Below are positions 1-5,913 of a DNA stretch of 5,913 nucleotides, piece by piece. Under the pieces are notes generated by a model. It made no database searches, was not told the origin of the DNA, and saw only the letters and a program-made list of their open reading frames with translations. Source of the DNA: Sulfurovum sp. (lineage in GTDB: Bacteria; Campylobacterota; Campylobacteria; Campylobacterales; Sulfurovaceae). Position 1 is the stretch's first letter, and each line of letters starts with the position of its first letter. Made by a program: the position numbers and the translations under genes. The stretch lies in NCBI GenBank assembly GCA_027038155.1, contig JALVXW010000333.1:1-5913 (forward strand). Reading direction: 5' to 3'.

Positions 1-2
1 AT

Positions 3-1073
3 CCTACCTACTGGATGTACTCTTTGGGTAAATATATAGGACTTACTTTCTATGCAGAAGATGTTACACTCTCACCTACAGGAGAGGATGCCAAAATCGT
101 TAAAAAGGCTGGAGAGAAACCCACCTTGATTATCTTGGTTGTAGGTGAGGCAACACGAGCAGACCACCTCTCTCTCAATGGATACCCCAAAGAGACAATG
201 CCTCAACTCAAAAAAGAGAATGTTCTAAACTTCTCCAATGTCTATGCCTGTGGTACATCCACCGCCGTATCTGTGCCTTGTATGTTCTCTTATTATGACA
301 AAGATGACTACACCTACGCCAAAGGGATAAGAAAAGAGAATGTTTTAGATGTACTCAAACATACCCAAAAGATCTCTATTCTGTGGAGAGATAATAACTC
401 CGACTCCAAAGGTGTTGCCCTTAGAGTACCTTATGAGAGCTATAAAAACAGTCAATCAAATCCTATTTGTATAGGGGGAGAGTGTCGTGATGAGGGTATG
501 CTAGTGGGGCTTGACAACTATATCCATAAGCAAAAAAATAGAGATATACTCATTGTACTGCACCAGATGGGCAATCATGGACCAGCATACTACAAACGCT
601 ACCCCAAAGCATTTGAAAAATTTACACCTGTATGCAAAACCAATCAACTAGAAGCCTGTAGCAAAGAGGAGATAAACAATGCCTACGACAACGCCCTTCT
701 CTATACGGATGATTTTTTGGCAAAGACGATTAAGCTCTTAAAAAAGTACAAGAAGAGCCATAAAGCAGCAATGCTTTATCTCAGTGATCATGGTGAAAGT
801 TTAGGAGAAAATGGTATCTATCTGCATGGACTGCCCTACTTTATGGCTCCTGATGCACAAATACACATAGGGGCACTTATGTGGTTCAATGACCTTTTCA
901 GAAATGAACACAATACCTCTGCAATAGATACCCACAAAAGATGGACGCAAGATTATCTTTTTCATACACTGCTTGGTCTCTTTAATGTGCATACAAAGGT
1001 TTATAATCCAAAATTGGATATTTTTAGAGGATATTCCTTAACACAATCGCATAGTGCATCACAAAAAGATTGA
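3..1073 (+). CDS. eptA: Phosphoethanolamine transferase, EptA/EptC/MCR family (5' end outside window)
   Basis: This inner-membrane enzyme moves phosphoethanolamine from phosphatidylethanolamine to lipid A, and in Campylobacter EptC also to the flagellar rod protein FlgG; its catalytic domain faces the periplasm. The reading frame is open from base 3 (codons P-T-Y-W) and has no credible start, so the N-terminal transmembrane domain lies before the window. Numbering from the Met codon at 15, the alkaline-phosphatase-fold signature is intact: VVGE (metal-ligand Glu45), CGTSTAVSVPC with nucleophile Thr83 (codon 261-263), GNHGPAY with His188, SDHGES with Asp258-His259, and LHG with His271. Spacing between these residues closely matches MCR-1 (Glu246, Thr285, His395, Asp465-His466, His478). 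Three cysteine pairs are visible: 79/89, 152/157 and 207/215. Family similarity normally ends near the LDIF motif (residues 334-337), so the last 15 or so residues are an extra Ser/Gln-rich tail that overlaps the opposing gene. The family is certain; the acceptor substrate is not. Confidence 0.95.
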   Translation, partial: PTYWMYSLGKYIGLTFYAEDVTLSPTGEDAKIVKKAGEKPTLIILVVGEATRADHLSLNGYPKETMPQLKKENVLNFSNVYACGTSTAVSVPCMFSYYDKDDYTYAKGIRKENVLDVLKHTQKISILWRDNNSDSKGVALRVPYESYKNSQSNPICIGGECRDEGMLVGLDNYIHKQKNRDILIVLHQMGNHGPAYYKRYPKAFEKFTPVCKTNQLEACSKEEINNAYDNALLYTDDFLAKTIKLLKKYKKSHKAAMLYLSDHGESLGENGIYLHGLPYFMAPDAQIHIGALMWFNDLFRNEHNTSAIDTHKRWTQDYLFHTLLGLFNVHTKVYNPKLDIFRGYSLTQSHSASQKD

Positions 1074-1485
1074 GAAAAAAGATTAACATAGAAGAGCCTC
1101 TGGAGAGAAGTTGCTCTTTGCGTGTACGCTCTTTACCGTTGGTTCGGTACGCAATAACAAAATGCACAACCGTAGCAACAGTCAAAACAATAACAAGTGT
1201 CAGTTTCATGTTGAGTGCATGAGAGATAGGGGTTCCGTTGTCATGAAAAAGTAGAGAGAATAGACCATATTTCATCCCCAAAATAGCACCGCTTGAGAGC
1301 AGTGCAACAAGAGCAACTACCTCAAACCACCCAAAGATCGGTCCAACATGAGGATAGACCTCCTGTTGTGCTTTTTTATCTCTAAGTGTAATACCTAGAA
1401 CAAACATAAAAACCGAACCACCTATCCATGAAATCGCCATAATGAGATGAATATGGAATGCCCACTCAGTTACTGTATCAAACAT
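1024..1485 (-). CDS. Four-helix membrane protein, CopD/HemJ-like superfamily, function unknown
   Basis: This is a 153-residue integral membrane protein with four predicted helices at about residues 10-32, 50-72, 92-113 and 130-148, and a basic loop at 114-127. Helix 1 carries HIHLIMAISWIGGSVF, which resembles the H-x-x-x-x-W-x-G start of CopD and HemJ proteins. Helix 3 carries MKLTLVIVL followed by His108, recalling the conserved Lys and His of that superfamily. The HemJ hallmarks after helix 1 (LPRLFVYH-like) and in helix 4 (NE-x-P) are absent, so protoporphyrinogen oxidase is not supported. Membrane histidines at 11, 13, 108 and 144 could bind copper or heme, which is inference. The ATG lies one base after the lepA TAG with no good Shine-Dalgarno, suggesting translation coupled to lepA. 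The 3' end overlaps the convergent transferase gene by 50 bp. It is clearly a real gene; its function is uncertain. Confidence 0.85.
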   Translation of the reverse strand: MFDTVTEWAFHIHLIMAISWIGGSVFMFVLGITLRDKKAQQEVYPHVGPIFGWFEVVALVALLSSGAILGMKYGLFSLLFHDNGTPISHALNMKLTLVIVLTVATVVHFVIAYRTNGKERTRKEQLLSRGSSMLIFFLNLFVMHYAIVLRNIL

Positions 1486-1486
1486 A

Positions 1487-3298
1487 CTAACTATCCAACT
1501 TCAATACTGCCATAAATGCCTCTTGAGGCACTTGTACTTTACCAATGGATTTCATACGCTTCTTCCCTGCTTTTTGCTTCTCCAGTAGTTTGCGCTTACG
1601 TGTAATATCACCACCATAACACTTTGCCGTAACGTTTTTACCCATAGATTTTACGTTTGAACGGGCAATAATATCATTACCAATACTCGCTTGAATCGCT
1701 ACTTCAAAGAGCTGTCTCGGGATAAGCTCTTTGAGCTGTGCCACAAAGGCAAGTCCACGTGTACGAGCCTTGTTGCGAGGTACAATAATAGAGAGCGAAT
1801 CCACAATATCTCCAGCTACACGAATGTCAAGCTTTACAAGATCCCCCTCTCTAAAACCAATAGGTTCGTAGTCAAAACTCGCATACCCTTTGGTGATAGA
1901 CTTTAGCTTGTCATAGAAGTCCATCACTATCTCGTTCATAGGAATATCATACTCCAAAAGCACACGTGTCTCATTGAGGTAGTCCATCTTTATTTGAATA
2001 CCACGTCTATCATTAAGCAGTTTAATCAAGTTGCCCAAATACTCTTGTGGGGTTAAAATTGTTGCTTTTACATACGGCTCATAGATTTTCTCTATCTTTT
2101 GAGGTTCAGGAAGTTCAGAGGGGTTTTGTATCTCTATCTCTTCACCATTTGTCTGTTTGACTCTATAGACAACAGTAGGTGCGGTAGCAATAAGTTCAAG
2201 GTTAAACTCACGCTCTAAACGCTCTTTAATCACCTCCATGTGAAGCATGCCCAAAAAGCCTGTCCTAAATCCTGACCCCAATGCCATAGAGCTCTCTGGT
2301 TCAAAAGAGAGCGAAGAGTCATTGAGTTTGAGTTTGTTGAGTGCATCACGCAGGTCTTCAAAACGGTCTGTCTCTATGGGGTAGATACCTGCAAATACAA
2401 AAGGTTTGGCAGGTTCAAACCCATCAATCGCTTTGGCTGTAGGATTTTTGGCATCAGTCATGGTGTCTCCCACCTGAAGCCCCTCTACAGTTTTAAGTCC
2501 TGTAACCACAATTCCTACTTCACCTGTACGTATCTCATCGGTTTTTATGGGTGCAATGGGGTTGGGATACATCAAATCAAGCACCTGATGCTCCTCTTTG
2601 GTACCCATAATCTTAATCATCTGACGCTTTTTGATACTCCCCTCAAAGACACGTACCAGTGCCAATGCACCAAGATAGTTGTCAAACCAGGAATCATAGA
2701 TGAGTGCCTTTGCAGGGGCATCATAGTCTCCTTGTGGGGCAGGTACCTTTTCGACAATTGTCTCTATAAGTGCAGCAACCCCCACACCTGTTTTGGCAGA
2801 GACAAGGTTGTGTTCTGTTGCATCAATACCTATGGCCTCTTCTAGCTCTGTAAGTACCCTGTCTGGGTCAGCAGCAGGGAGGTCAATTTTGTTTACAACA
2901 GGCAGTAGCTCAAGGTCATTCTCTATAGCGATGTAAACATTGGCAATAGTCTGAGCCTCTACACCTTGAGCAGCATCAACAATAAGCAGTGCCCCTTCAC
3001 ACGATGCCAAAGAGCGACTCACTTCATAGGTAAAATCCACATGCCCAGGGGTGTCAATGAGGTTAAGAATATAGTGCTCTCCATCTTTTACGTAGTCCAA
3101 ACGTACAGATTGTGCCTTGATGGTAATACCACGCTCTTTTTCTATATCCATGGTATCCATCACCTGTGCAGACATCTGTCTGTCACTGACTGCTCCACAC
3201 TCTTGTATAATACGGTCAGCCAAAGTTGACTTACCATGGTCAATATGTGCGATAATAGAGAAGTTACGTATATTTTTCTGTGGTACTTTATGTGTCAC
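1487..3298 (-). CDS. lepA: Elongation factor 4, ribosome-associated GTPase LepA
   Basis: LepA (EF4) is a translational GTPase related to EF-G that binds the ribosome and affects initiation, ribosome assembly or back-translocation, especially under ionic stress. I start it at the GTG at 3298-3296, giving 603 residues, close to the 599 of E. coli. An AGGA Shine-Dalgarno (3308-3305) sits six bases upstream, and the family-typical KNIRNFSIIAHIDHGKST follows within a few residues. A longer frame from a TTG at 3355 adds 19 residues unlike the family. From the GTG, the GTPase motifs are AHIDHGKST (17-25), RGIT (56-59), DTPGH (82-86, with the catalytic His) and NKID (136-139), with SAKTG later. Elongation-factor domains II, III and V follow, and then the LepA-specific C-terminal domain with YGGDITRKRKLLEKQKAGKK. 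No defect is seen. It lies 69 bp after prs and one base before the CopD-like gene, so it is probably the middle gene of an operon. Confidence 0.98.
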   Translation of the reverse strand: MTHKVPQKNIRNFSIIAHIDHGKSTLADRIIQECGAVSDRQMSAQVMDTMDIEKERGITIKAQSVRLDYVKDGEHYILNLIDTPGHVDFTYEVSRSLASCEGALLIVDAAQGVEAQTIANVYIAIENDLELLPVVNKIDLPAADPDRVLTELEEAIGIDATEHNLVSAKTGVGVAALIETIVEKVPAPQGDYDAPAKALIYDSWFDNYLGALALVRVFEGSIKKRQMIKIMGTKEEHQVLDLMYPNPIAPIKTDEIRTGEVGIVVTGLKTVEGLQVGDTMTDAKNPTAKAIDGFEPAKPFVFAGIYPIETDRFEDLRDALNKLKLNDSSLSFEPESSMALGSGFRTGFLGMLHMEVIKERLEREFNLELIATAPTVVYRVKQTNGEEIEIQNPSELPEPQKIEKIYEPYVKATILTPQEYLGNLIKLLNDRRGIQIKMDYLNETRVLLEYDIPMNEIVMDFYDKLKSITKGYASFDYEPIGFREGDLVKLDIRVAGDIVDSLSIIVPRNKARTRGLAFVAQLKELIPRQLFEVAIQASIGNDIIARSNVKSMGKNVTAKCYGGDITRKRKLLEKQKAGKKRMKSIGKVQVPQEAFMAVLKLDS

Positions 3299-3304
3299 TT
3301 TGTT

Positions 3305-3308
3305 TCCT
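3305..3308 (-). promoter_or_regulatory. Ribosome binding site fixing the lepA GTG start
   Basis: On the minus strand the sequence reads AGGAAACAAAGTG: an AGGA core six bases before the GTG at 3298. The upstream in-frame TTG at 3355 has no comparable site and lies inside an inverted repeat, so the GTG is the better start. Confidence 0.7.
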
Positions 3309-3325
3309 AATTTAAAAGGGGATTG

Positions 3326-3361
3326 CAAACCTTCCCACGCAAAGCACAGGAACAAGGTTTG
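3326..3361 (-). repeat. Perfect 8-bp inverted repeat in the prs-lepA spacer
   Basis: Reading with the operon, CAAACCTT (3361-3354) is followed after 20 bases by its exact complement AAGGTTTG (3333-3326). The RNA could form an 8-bp stem with a large loop, and a CC/GG pair could add to it inside. It starts 6 bases after the prs stop codon and ends 27 bases before the lepA GTG. No run of T follows directly (the next bases are CAATCCCCTTTT), so it is not a standard intrinsic terminator. It could be a processing or mRNA-stability hairpin, a protein site, or chance. Confidence 0.45.
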
Positions 3362-3367
3362 TTATAT

Positions 3368-4306
3368 TTACGAGTTAGATTCAAAAAGAGAGTTTACACT
3401 CTCGTTGTTGTTTACTCTTCTTATGACCTCTCCTAACATAGAAGCAGTTGAGAGCATCTTGATTTTCTTAGAGCTTTTTGCCATAGGGATCGTATTGGCT
3501 ACAACCAACTCATCCAAATCTCCCTCTTCTATGCGTTCATAGGCTGGTCCTGAGAGTACAGGGTGCGTACAACAAGCCATCACCGAATTTGCACCAAGCT
3601 TTTTAAGTGCAGCAGCACCCTTTACCATGGTTCCTGCTGTGTCTATCATGTCATCAATCAAAATGACATCTTTGCCCTCAACATCACCGATGATATTCAT
3701 CACCTCTGCAACATTTGCCTTTTCACGGCGCTTATCAACAATCACCATATCAAGCCCCAGTTTTTTAGCAAAGTATCTCGCACGTGCCACCCCACCAATA
3801 TCGGGAGAAGCAATCACAGGATTTGCAAAGTTTTTTGCTTTAATATAATCCATAAACAAAATAGCCCCATAGAGGTTATCGACAGGAATATCAAAAAACC
3901 CCTGAATCTGAGAAGCATGCAAATCAACTGTTACCATACGCGTAATCCCTGCGGTTTCCATAAGGTTGGCTACAAGTTTGGCAGAAATCGGTACACGAGG
4001 AGCTGCCTTTCTGTCTTGTCTTGCGTACCCATAATATGGCACAACAGCAGTGATAGACTTCGCAGATGAACGTTTAAGTGCATCGGTCATAATAAGCAGT
4101 TCCATCAAATTTGCATTGGCTGGTGCAGAGGTTGGCTGGATGATAAAGACATCTTTGCCACGTACAGACTCAGCAATCTGTACAGAGATTTCACCGTCTG
4201 AAAAACGATTTATTTTTGCTTCGCTTAGAGGCATTTCTAAATAGTTTGCTATCTCTTTAGCAAGCTGGAGGTTGGATGTTCCGGAAAAAAGCATATATCC
4301 GCTCAT
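3368..4306 (-). CDS. prs: Ribose-phosphate pyrophosphokinase (PRPP synthetase)
   Basis: This cytoplasmic enzyme transfers pyrophosphate from ATP to ribose 5-phosphate, giving PRPP for purine, pyrimidine, NAD, histidine and tryptophan synthesis. The 312 residues match class I enzymes (E. coli has 315). Visible motifs in order are FSDGE (35-39), the ATP-site segment YARQDR (93-98), DLHA with a metal-binding His (127-130), the catalytic flexible-loop KRRE (191-194) and the PRPP-binding loop DDMIDTAGT (217-225). The ATG at 4306 is preceded nine bases upstream by an AAAGG Shine-Dalgarno, and the N-terminus aligns with the family from its first residues. It is the first gene of the minus-strand block with lepA and the CopD-like gene, and it is transcribed away from the DUF2062 gene across a 117-bp gap. 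Nothing is missing or unusual. Confidence 0.98.
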   Translation of the reverse strand: MSGYMLFSGTSNLQLAKEIANYLEMPLSEAKINRFSDGEISVQIAESVRGKDVFIIQPTSAPANANLMELLIMTDALKRSSAKSITAVVPYYGYARQDRKAAPRVPISAKLVANLMETAGITRMVTVDLHASQIQGFFDIPVDNLYGAILFMDYIKAKNFANPVIASPDIGGVARARYFAKKLGLDMVIVDKRREKANVAEVMNIIGDVEGKDVILIDDMIDTAGTMVKGAAALKKLGANSVMACCTHPVLSGPAYERIEEGDLDELVVANTIPMAKSSKKIKMLSTASMLGEVIRRVNNNESVNSLFESNS

Positions 4307-4339
4307 AATGTTGTGCCTTTGAGTAATTTTAATAGCCGT

Positions 4340-4345
4340 ATTTTA
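4340..4345 (-). promoter_or_regulatory. Candidate -10 element for the prs-lepA operon
   Basis: On the minus strand TAAAAT matches TATAAT at five of six bases, after a T-rich stretch (CCCCTTTTTATC). It would place the transcript start near 4333, leaving a leader of about 26 bases before the prs ATG. No recognisable -35 box lies 16-18 bases upstream; weak -35 signals are common for the main sigma factor in Campylobacterota. This is a prediction from sequence only. Confidence 0.4.
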
Positions 4346-4400
4346 CACAAATGTTGATAAAAAGGGGATTTAAAGCTCCAGGGTATTACACTTAGAGAAT

Positions 4401-4406
4401 TAAAAT
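4401..4406 (+). promoter_or_regulatory. Candidate -10 element for the DUF2062-NlpC/P60 unit
   Basis: TAAAAT sits 17 bases before the ATG at 4424 and 9 bases before its GGA Shine-Dalgarno (4416-4418). The transcript would start near 4413 with a very short leader of about 11 bases. No -35 match is seen. An element further upstream is equally possible, so the call is weak. Confidence 0.3.
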
Positions 4407-4423
4407 AGTGAACACGGAAACAG

Positions 4424-4936
4424 ATGATACGAAAATTCTTTAGAAAAAAAGCCTCAGGCAAAGGCAAACTTGATACCTTTTTGGAAAAATACAATCTTCC
4501 TCGTGCCTACTTCAATATTAACAGAAAGATGATTACAAGAGGTGTATTTATAGGACTGTTTTGGGGCTTTATCCCCATGCCTATGCAGATGGCTGCAGTT
4601 GCAGCAACAACACCATTTGTGCGATTTAACGTTCCTATTGCTATAGCTATGGTATGGTTAAGTAACCCTATTACTATGCCTCCTATGTACTATATGGAGT
4701 ACCTTACAGGTAATTTTCTTTTGGGTCGTGAAGGCATAGAGAATATTGAACTTACCCTAGAGTGGTTCTCTAACAATATGGGTGATATCTTTGTACCACT
4801 TTATGTGGGAACAGCTTTTTACTCTATTGTAGTCTCTGGACTTATCGCTCTTTTAATCAATTGGCTCTGGGTACGTTCTGTACATGAAGAGAAGTGCGAA
4901 AAAAGGTCAAAAAGAAGCAAAAGAAAAGAGATTTAA
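4424..4936 (+). CDS. DUF2062 family membrane protein
   Basis: This 170-residue membrane protein belongs to the DUF2062 family, whose biochemical role is unknown. The family core is clear: a hydrophobic start RGVFIGLFWGFIPMP (39-53), then QMAAVAATTPFVRFNVPIA and the diagnostic WLSNPITMPPMYY (78-90). A second hydrophobic region at 122-150 is probably one or two membrane helices. Both ends are strongly basic: RKFFRKK at the N-terminus and an SKR-rich tail at 159-170, which suggests that both lie in the cytoplasm. The ATG is supported by GGAAA just upstream (GGA, five-base gap). The stop codon overlaps the next start as TAATG, so translation of the two is probably coupled. This pairing with a secreted peptidoglycan hydrolase suggests an envelope role, which is inference from position only. 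Confidence 0.92.
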   Translation: MIRKFFRKKASGKGKLDTFLEKYNLPRAYFNINRKMITRGVFIGLFWGFIPMPMQMAAVAATTPFVRFNVPIAIAMVWLSNPITMPPMYYMEYLTGNFLLGREGIENIELTLEWFSNNMGDIFVPLYVGTAFYSIVVSGLIALLINWLWVRSVHEEKCEKRSKRSKRKEI

Positions 4937-5913
4937 TGCATAAAAAAATATTGGTTGCTTTTGTAATGCTTTTTGCTTTTAGCTCTTTGCATGCTGTCTA
5001 TCTACTCAAAGAGAGCCATCGTACCAAAAGCAAAATAGACCACATGCCCAAACAGAGTGTAGCAGATATGAGAAAAATCCCTCAAAATCCTGCCTATTAT
5101 GCCAAACAGATTAAACCTTTTTCAAAAAGCAGACAAAAAAAGCTTGATGCACACTTTAATAAAAAGTACTTTAAACCATGGAGCATCTCAAAACTCAGTT
5201 TTGACAAAAAGGATTTTGGTTGGGAGATACGCTTTATTACCAAAAAACCTATCTACAAAGAGAATGGCACACTCATTAGACCCTCTACCTATAACAGATG
5301 GATAGAGAATGCCAACTATGACAAACTCAATACCCTTGGCTACAAAGCCATTACCGTGCGACACACCAATGTCAAAGCACTTCCTACTTCAAGAGCATTT
5401 TACAGAGACCCAAACAAGGTGGGAGAAGGATTTCCTTTTGATTACAACCAAAACTCTTCGCTTCACATCAATATACCTCTCTTTATCTCCCATTTTTCAC
5501 GAGATAGACGCTGGGCATTTGTGCAGGCTTCTTACTCTTTTGGCTGGGTAAAAGTCTCAGATTTGGCACTTGTAGATAGAAAATTTATCAGATACTTTCA
5601 AAACAACCACTATGCTATGACCATCAAAGACAATCTTAGGCTCTATCACAATAAAAAACCGCTCTCTTTGGTAAAACTTGGAGCCCTCTTCCCTATCTCT
5701 AGAGACAAAATACACTATCTTGTTGCACGCAGAGACAAAAAGGGGCATGCCCACATAGAGAAAGTATGGGTCAAAAACAGAAACACTATTGCTAAAAAAC
5801 CACTGCCATTTACCCCAAAAAATGTAGCCATGGTTGCAAAAGAGTTCTATGCAGAACCCTATGGCTGGGGAGGAGGCTATGAGTGCCGCGACTGTTCGGC
5901 TACTACCAGAGAT
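4936..5913 (+). CDS. Secreted SH3/NlpC-P60 peptidoglycan endopeptidase (3' end outside window)
   Basis: This frame stays open to the window edge, 326 codons. The start is a signal peptide: MHKKI, a hydrophobic stretch (residues 5-18), and likely cleavage after LHA (18-20). No lipobox is seen, so it is probably periplasmic. Residues 40-110 fit the N-terminal module found in SH3-bearing NlpC/P60 proteins. Residues 139-214 match the family's first SH3 domain, with KALPTSRAF, FPFDYNQ (166-172) and GWVKVSDLALVD (203-214). A second SH3-like segment covers about 220-285. The frame then enters the NlpC/P60 domain: PYGWGGGYECRDCSATTRD, with Cys320 (codon 5893-5895) as the expected nucleophile in the DCS motif. 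The catalytic His and third polar residue lie beyond the window. Such enzymes cut gamma-D-glutamyl-diamino acid bonds in peptidoglycan stem peptides. Its ATG overlaps the DUF2062 stop by one base, with a weak AGAG upstream. Confidence 0.93.
   Translation, partial: MHKKILVAFVMLFAFSSLHAVYLLKESHRTKSKIDHMPKQSVADMRKIPQNPAYYAKQIKPFSKSRQKKLDAHFNKKYFKPWSISKLSFDKKDFGWEIRFITKKPIYKENGTLIRPSTYNRWIENANYDKLNTLGYKAITVRHTNVKALPTSRAFYRDPNKVGEGFPFDYNQNSSLHINIPLFISHFSRDRRWAFVQASYSFGWVKVSDLALVDRKFIRYFQNNHYAMTIKDNLRLYHNKKPLSLVKLGALFPISRDKIHYLVARRDKKGHAHIEKVWVKNRNTIAKKPLPFTPKNVAMVAKEFYAEPYGWGGGYECRDCSATTRD

Noticed and set aside
801..992. Minus-strand 63-codon open frame opposite the transferase
   Set aside because: Covers the conserved SDHGES/LHG catalytic region of the opposing gene and has no features of its own.
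1092..1118. Inverted repeat AAGAGC...GCTCTT just after the transferase stop, considered as its terminator
   Set aside because: Six-base stem with a 15-base loop and no T-run on the plus strand; it lies inside the CopD-like coding region.
1691..3229. Several plus-strand open frames (1691-1906, 2588-2845, 2966-3229) opposite lepA
   Set aside because: They are antisense shadows of a strongly conserved gene; their translations are low-complexity or Cys/His-rich without domain features.
3117..4244. Plus-strand open frames of up to 168 codons opposite prs and the prs-lepA spacer
   Set aside because: Antisense to a fully conserved prs, with no start signals or recognisable motifs.
4352..4360. TTATCAACA on the minus strand, one mismatch from the E. 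coli DnaA box
   Set aside because: A single imperfect copy, no cluster, no dnaA or dnaN nearby, and the DnaA box differs in Campylobacterota; chance is likely.
4303..4494. Minus-strand open frame upstream of and overlapping the prs start
   Set aside because: It lies opposite the DUF2062 5' end and across the divergent promoter gap, with no ribosome site or recognisable protein features.
5099..5754. Open frames inside the hydrolase gene (5099-5305 and 5309-5551 plus, 5557-5754 minus)
   Set aside because: The continuous 326-codon frame has a signal peptide, SH3 motifs and the catalytic Cys, which explains the whole region.
1..5913. Search by eye for tRNA, rRNA, CRISPR repeats, insertion-sequence ends, phage or toxin-antitoxin genes
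   Set aside because: None seen; nearly all the sequence is accounted for by six conserved protein genes with short spacers.

Overview
The window looks like ordinary chromosomal housekeeping DNA from a Campylobacterota (epsilonproteobacterial) organism, possibly a free-living Sulfurovum- or Sulfurimonas-like bacterium. That placement is inferred from three things: AT-leaning, lysine-rich coding, very tight gene packing, and the gene types present (an EptC/EptA-like phosphoethanolamine transferase, LepA, Prs, a DUF2062 protein and an SH3/NlpC-P60 hydrolase). No database search was possible, so the genus is a guess.

Layout. Positions 3-1073 (+) hold the C-terminal, catalytic part of a lipid A-type phosphoethanolamine transferase whose membrane domain lies before the window. 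A three-gene block faces it on the minus strand and reads from right to left: prs (4306-3368), lepA (3298-1487) and a small four-helix CopD/HemJ-like membrane protein (1485-1024). The last gene starts one base after the lepA stop codon, and its 3' end overlaps the transferase gene by 50 bp tail to tail. To the right, a 117-bp divergent promoter region (4307-4423) separates prs from a second plus-strand pair. That pair is a DUF2062 membrane protein (4424-4936) overlapping by one base (TAATG) a secreted SH3/NlpC-P60 peptidoglycan hydrolase (4936 to the window end, cut just after its catalytic cysteine).

Functionally, prs makes PRPP for nucleotide, histidine and tryptophan synthesis, and lepA (EF4) is a ribosomal GTPase. 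These are core functions that share an apparent transcript without an obvious pathway link. The two plus-strand units both concern the cell envelope: modification of lipid A or another surface acceptor on the left, and probable peptidoglycan turnover on the right.

No RNA gene, mobile element, CRISPR array, phage gene or clear intrinsic terminator was found. No gene-free stretch exceeds about 120 bases. I see no convincing undescribed system. The points most worth a second look are the translationally coupled DUF2062-NlpC/P60 pair, the convergent overlap at 1024-1073, the inverted repeat in the prs-lepA spacer, and the uncharacterised CopD-like protein.
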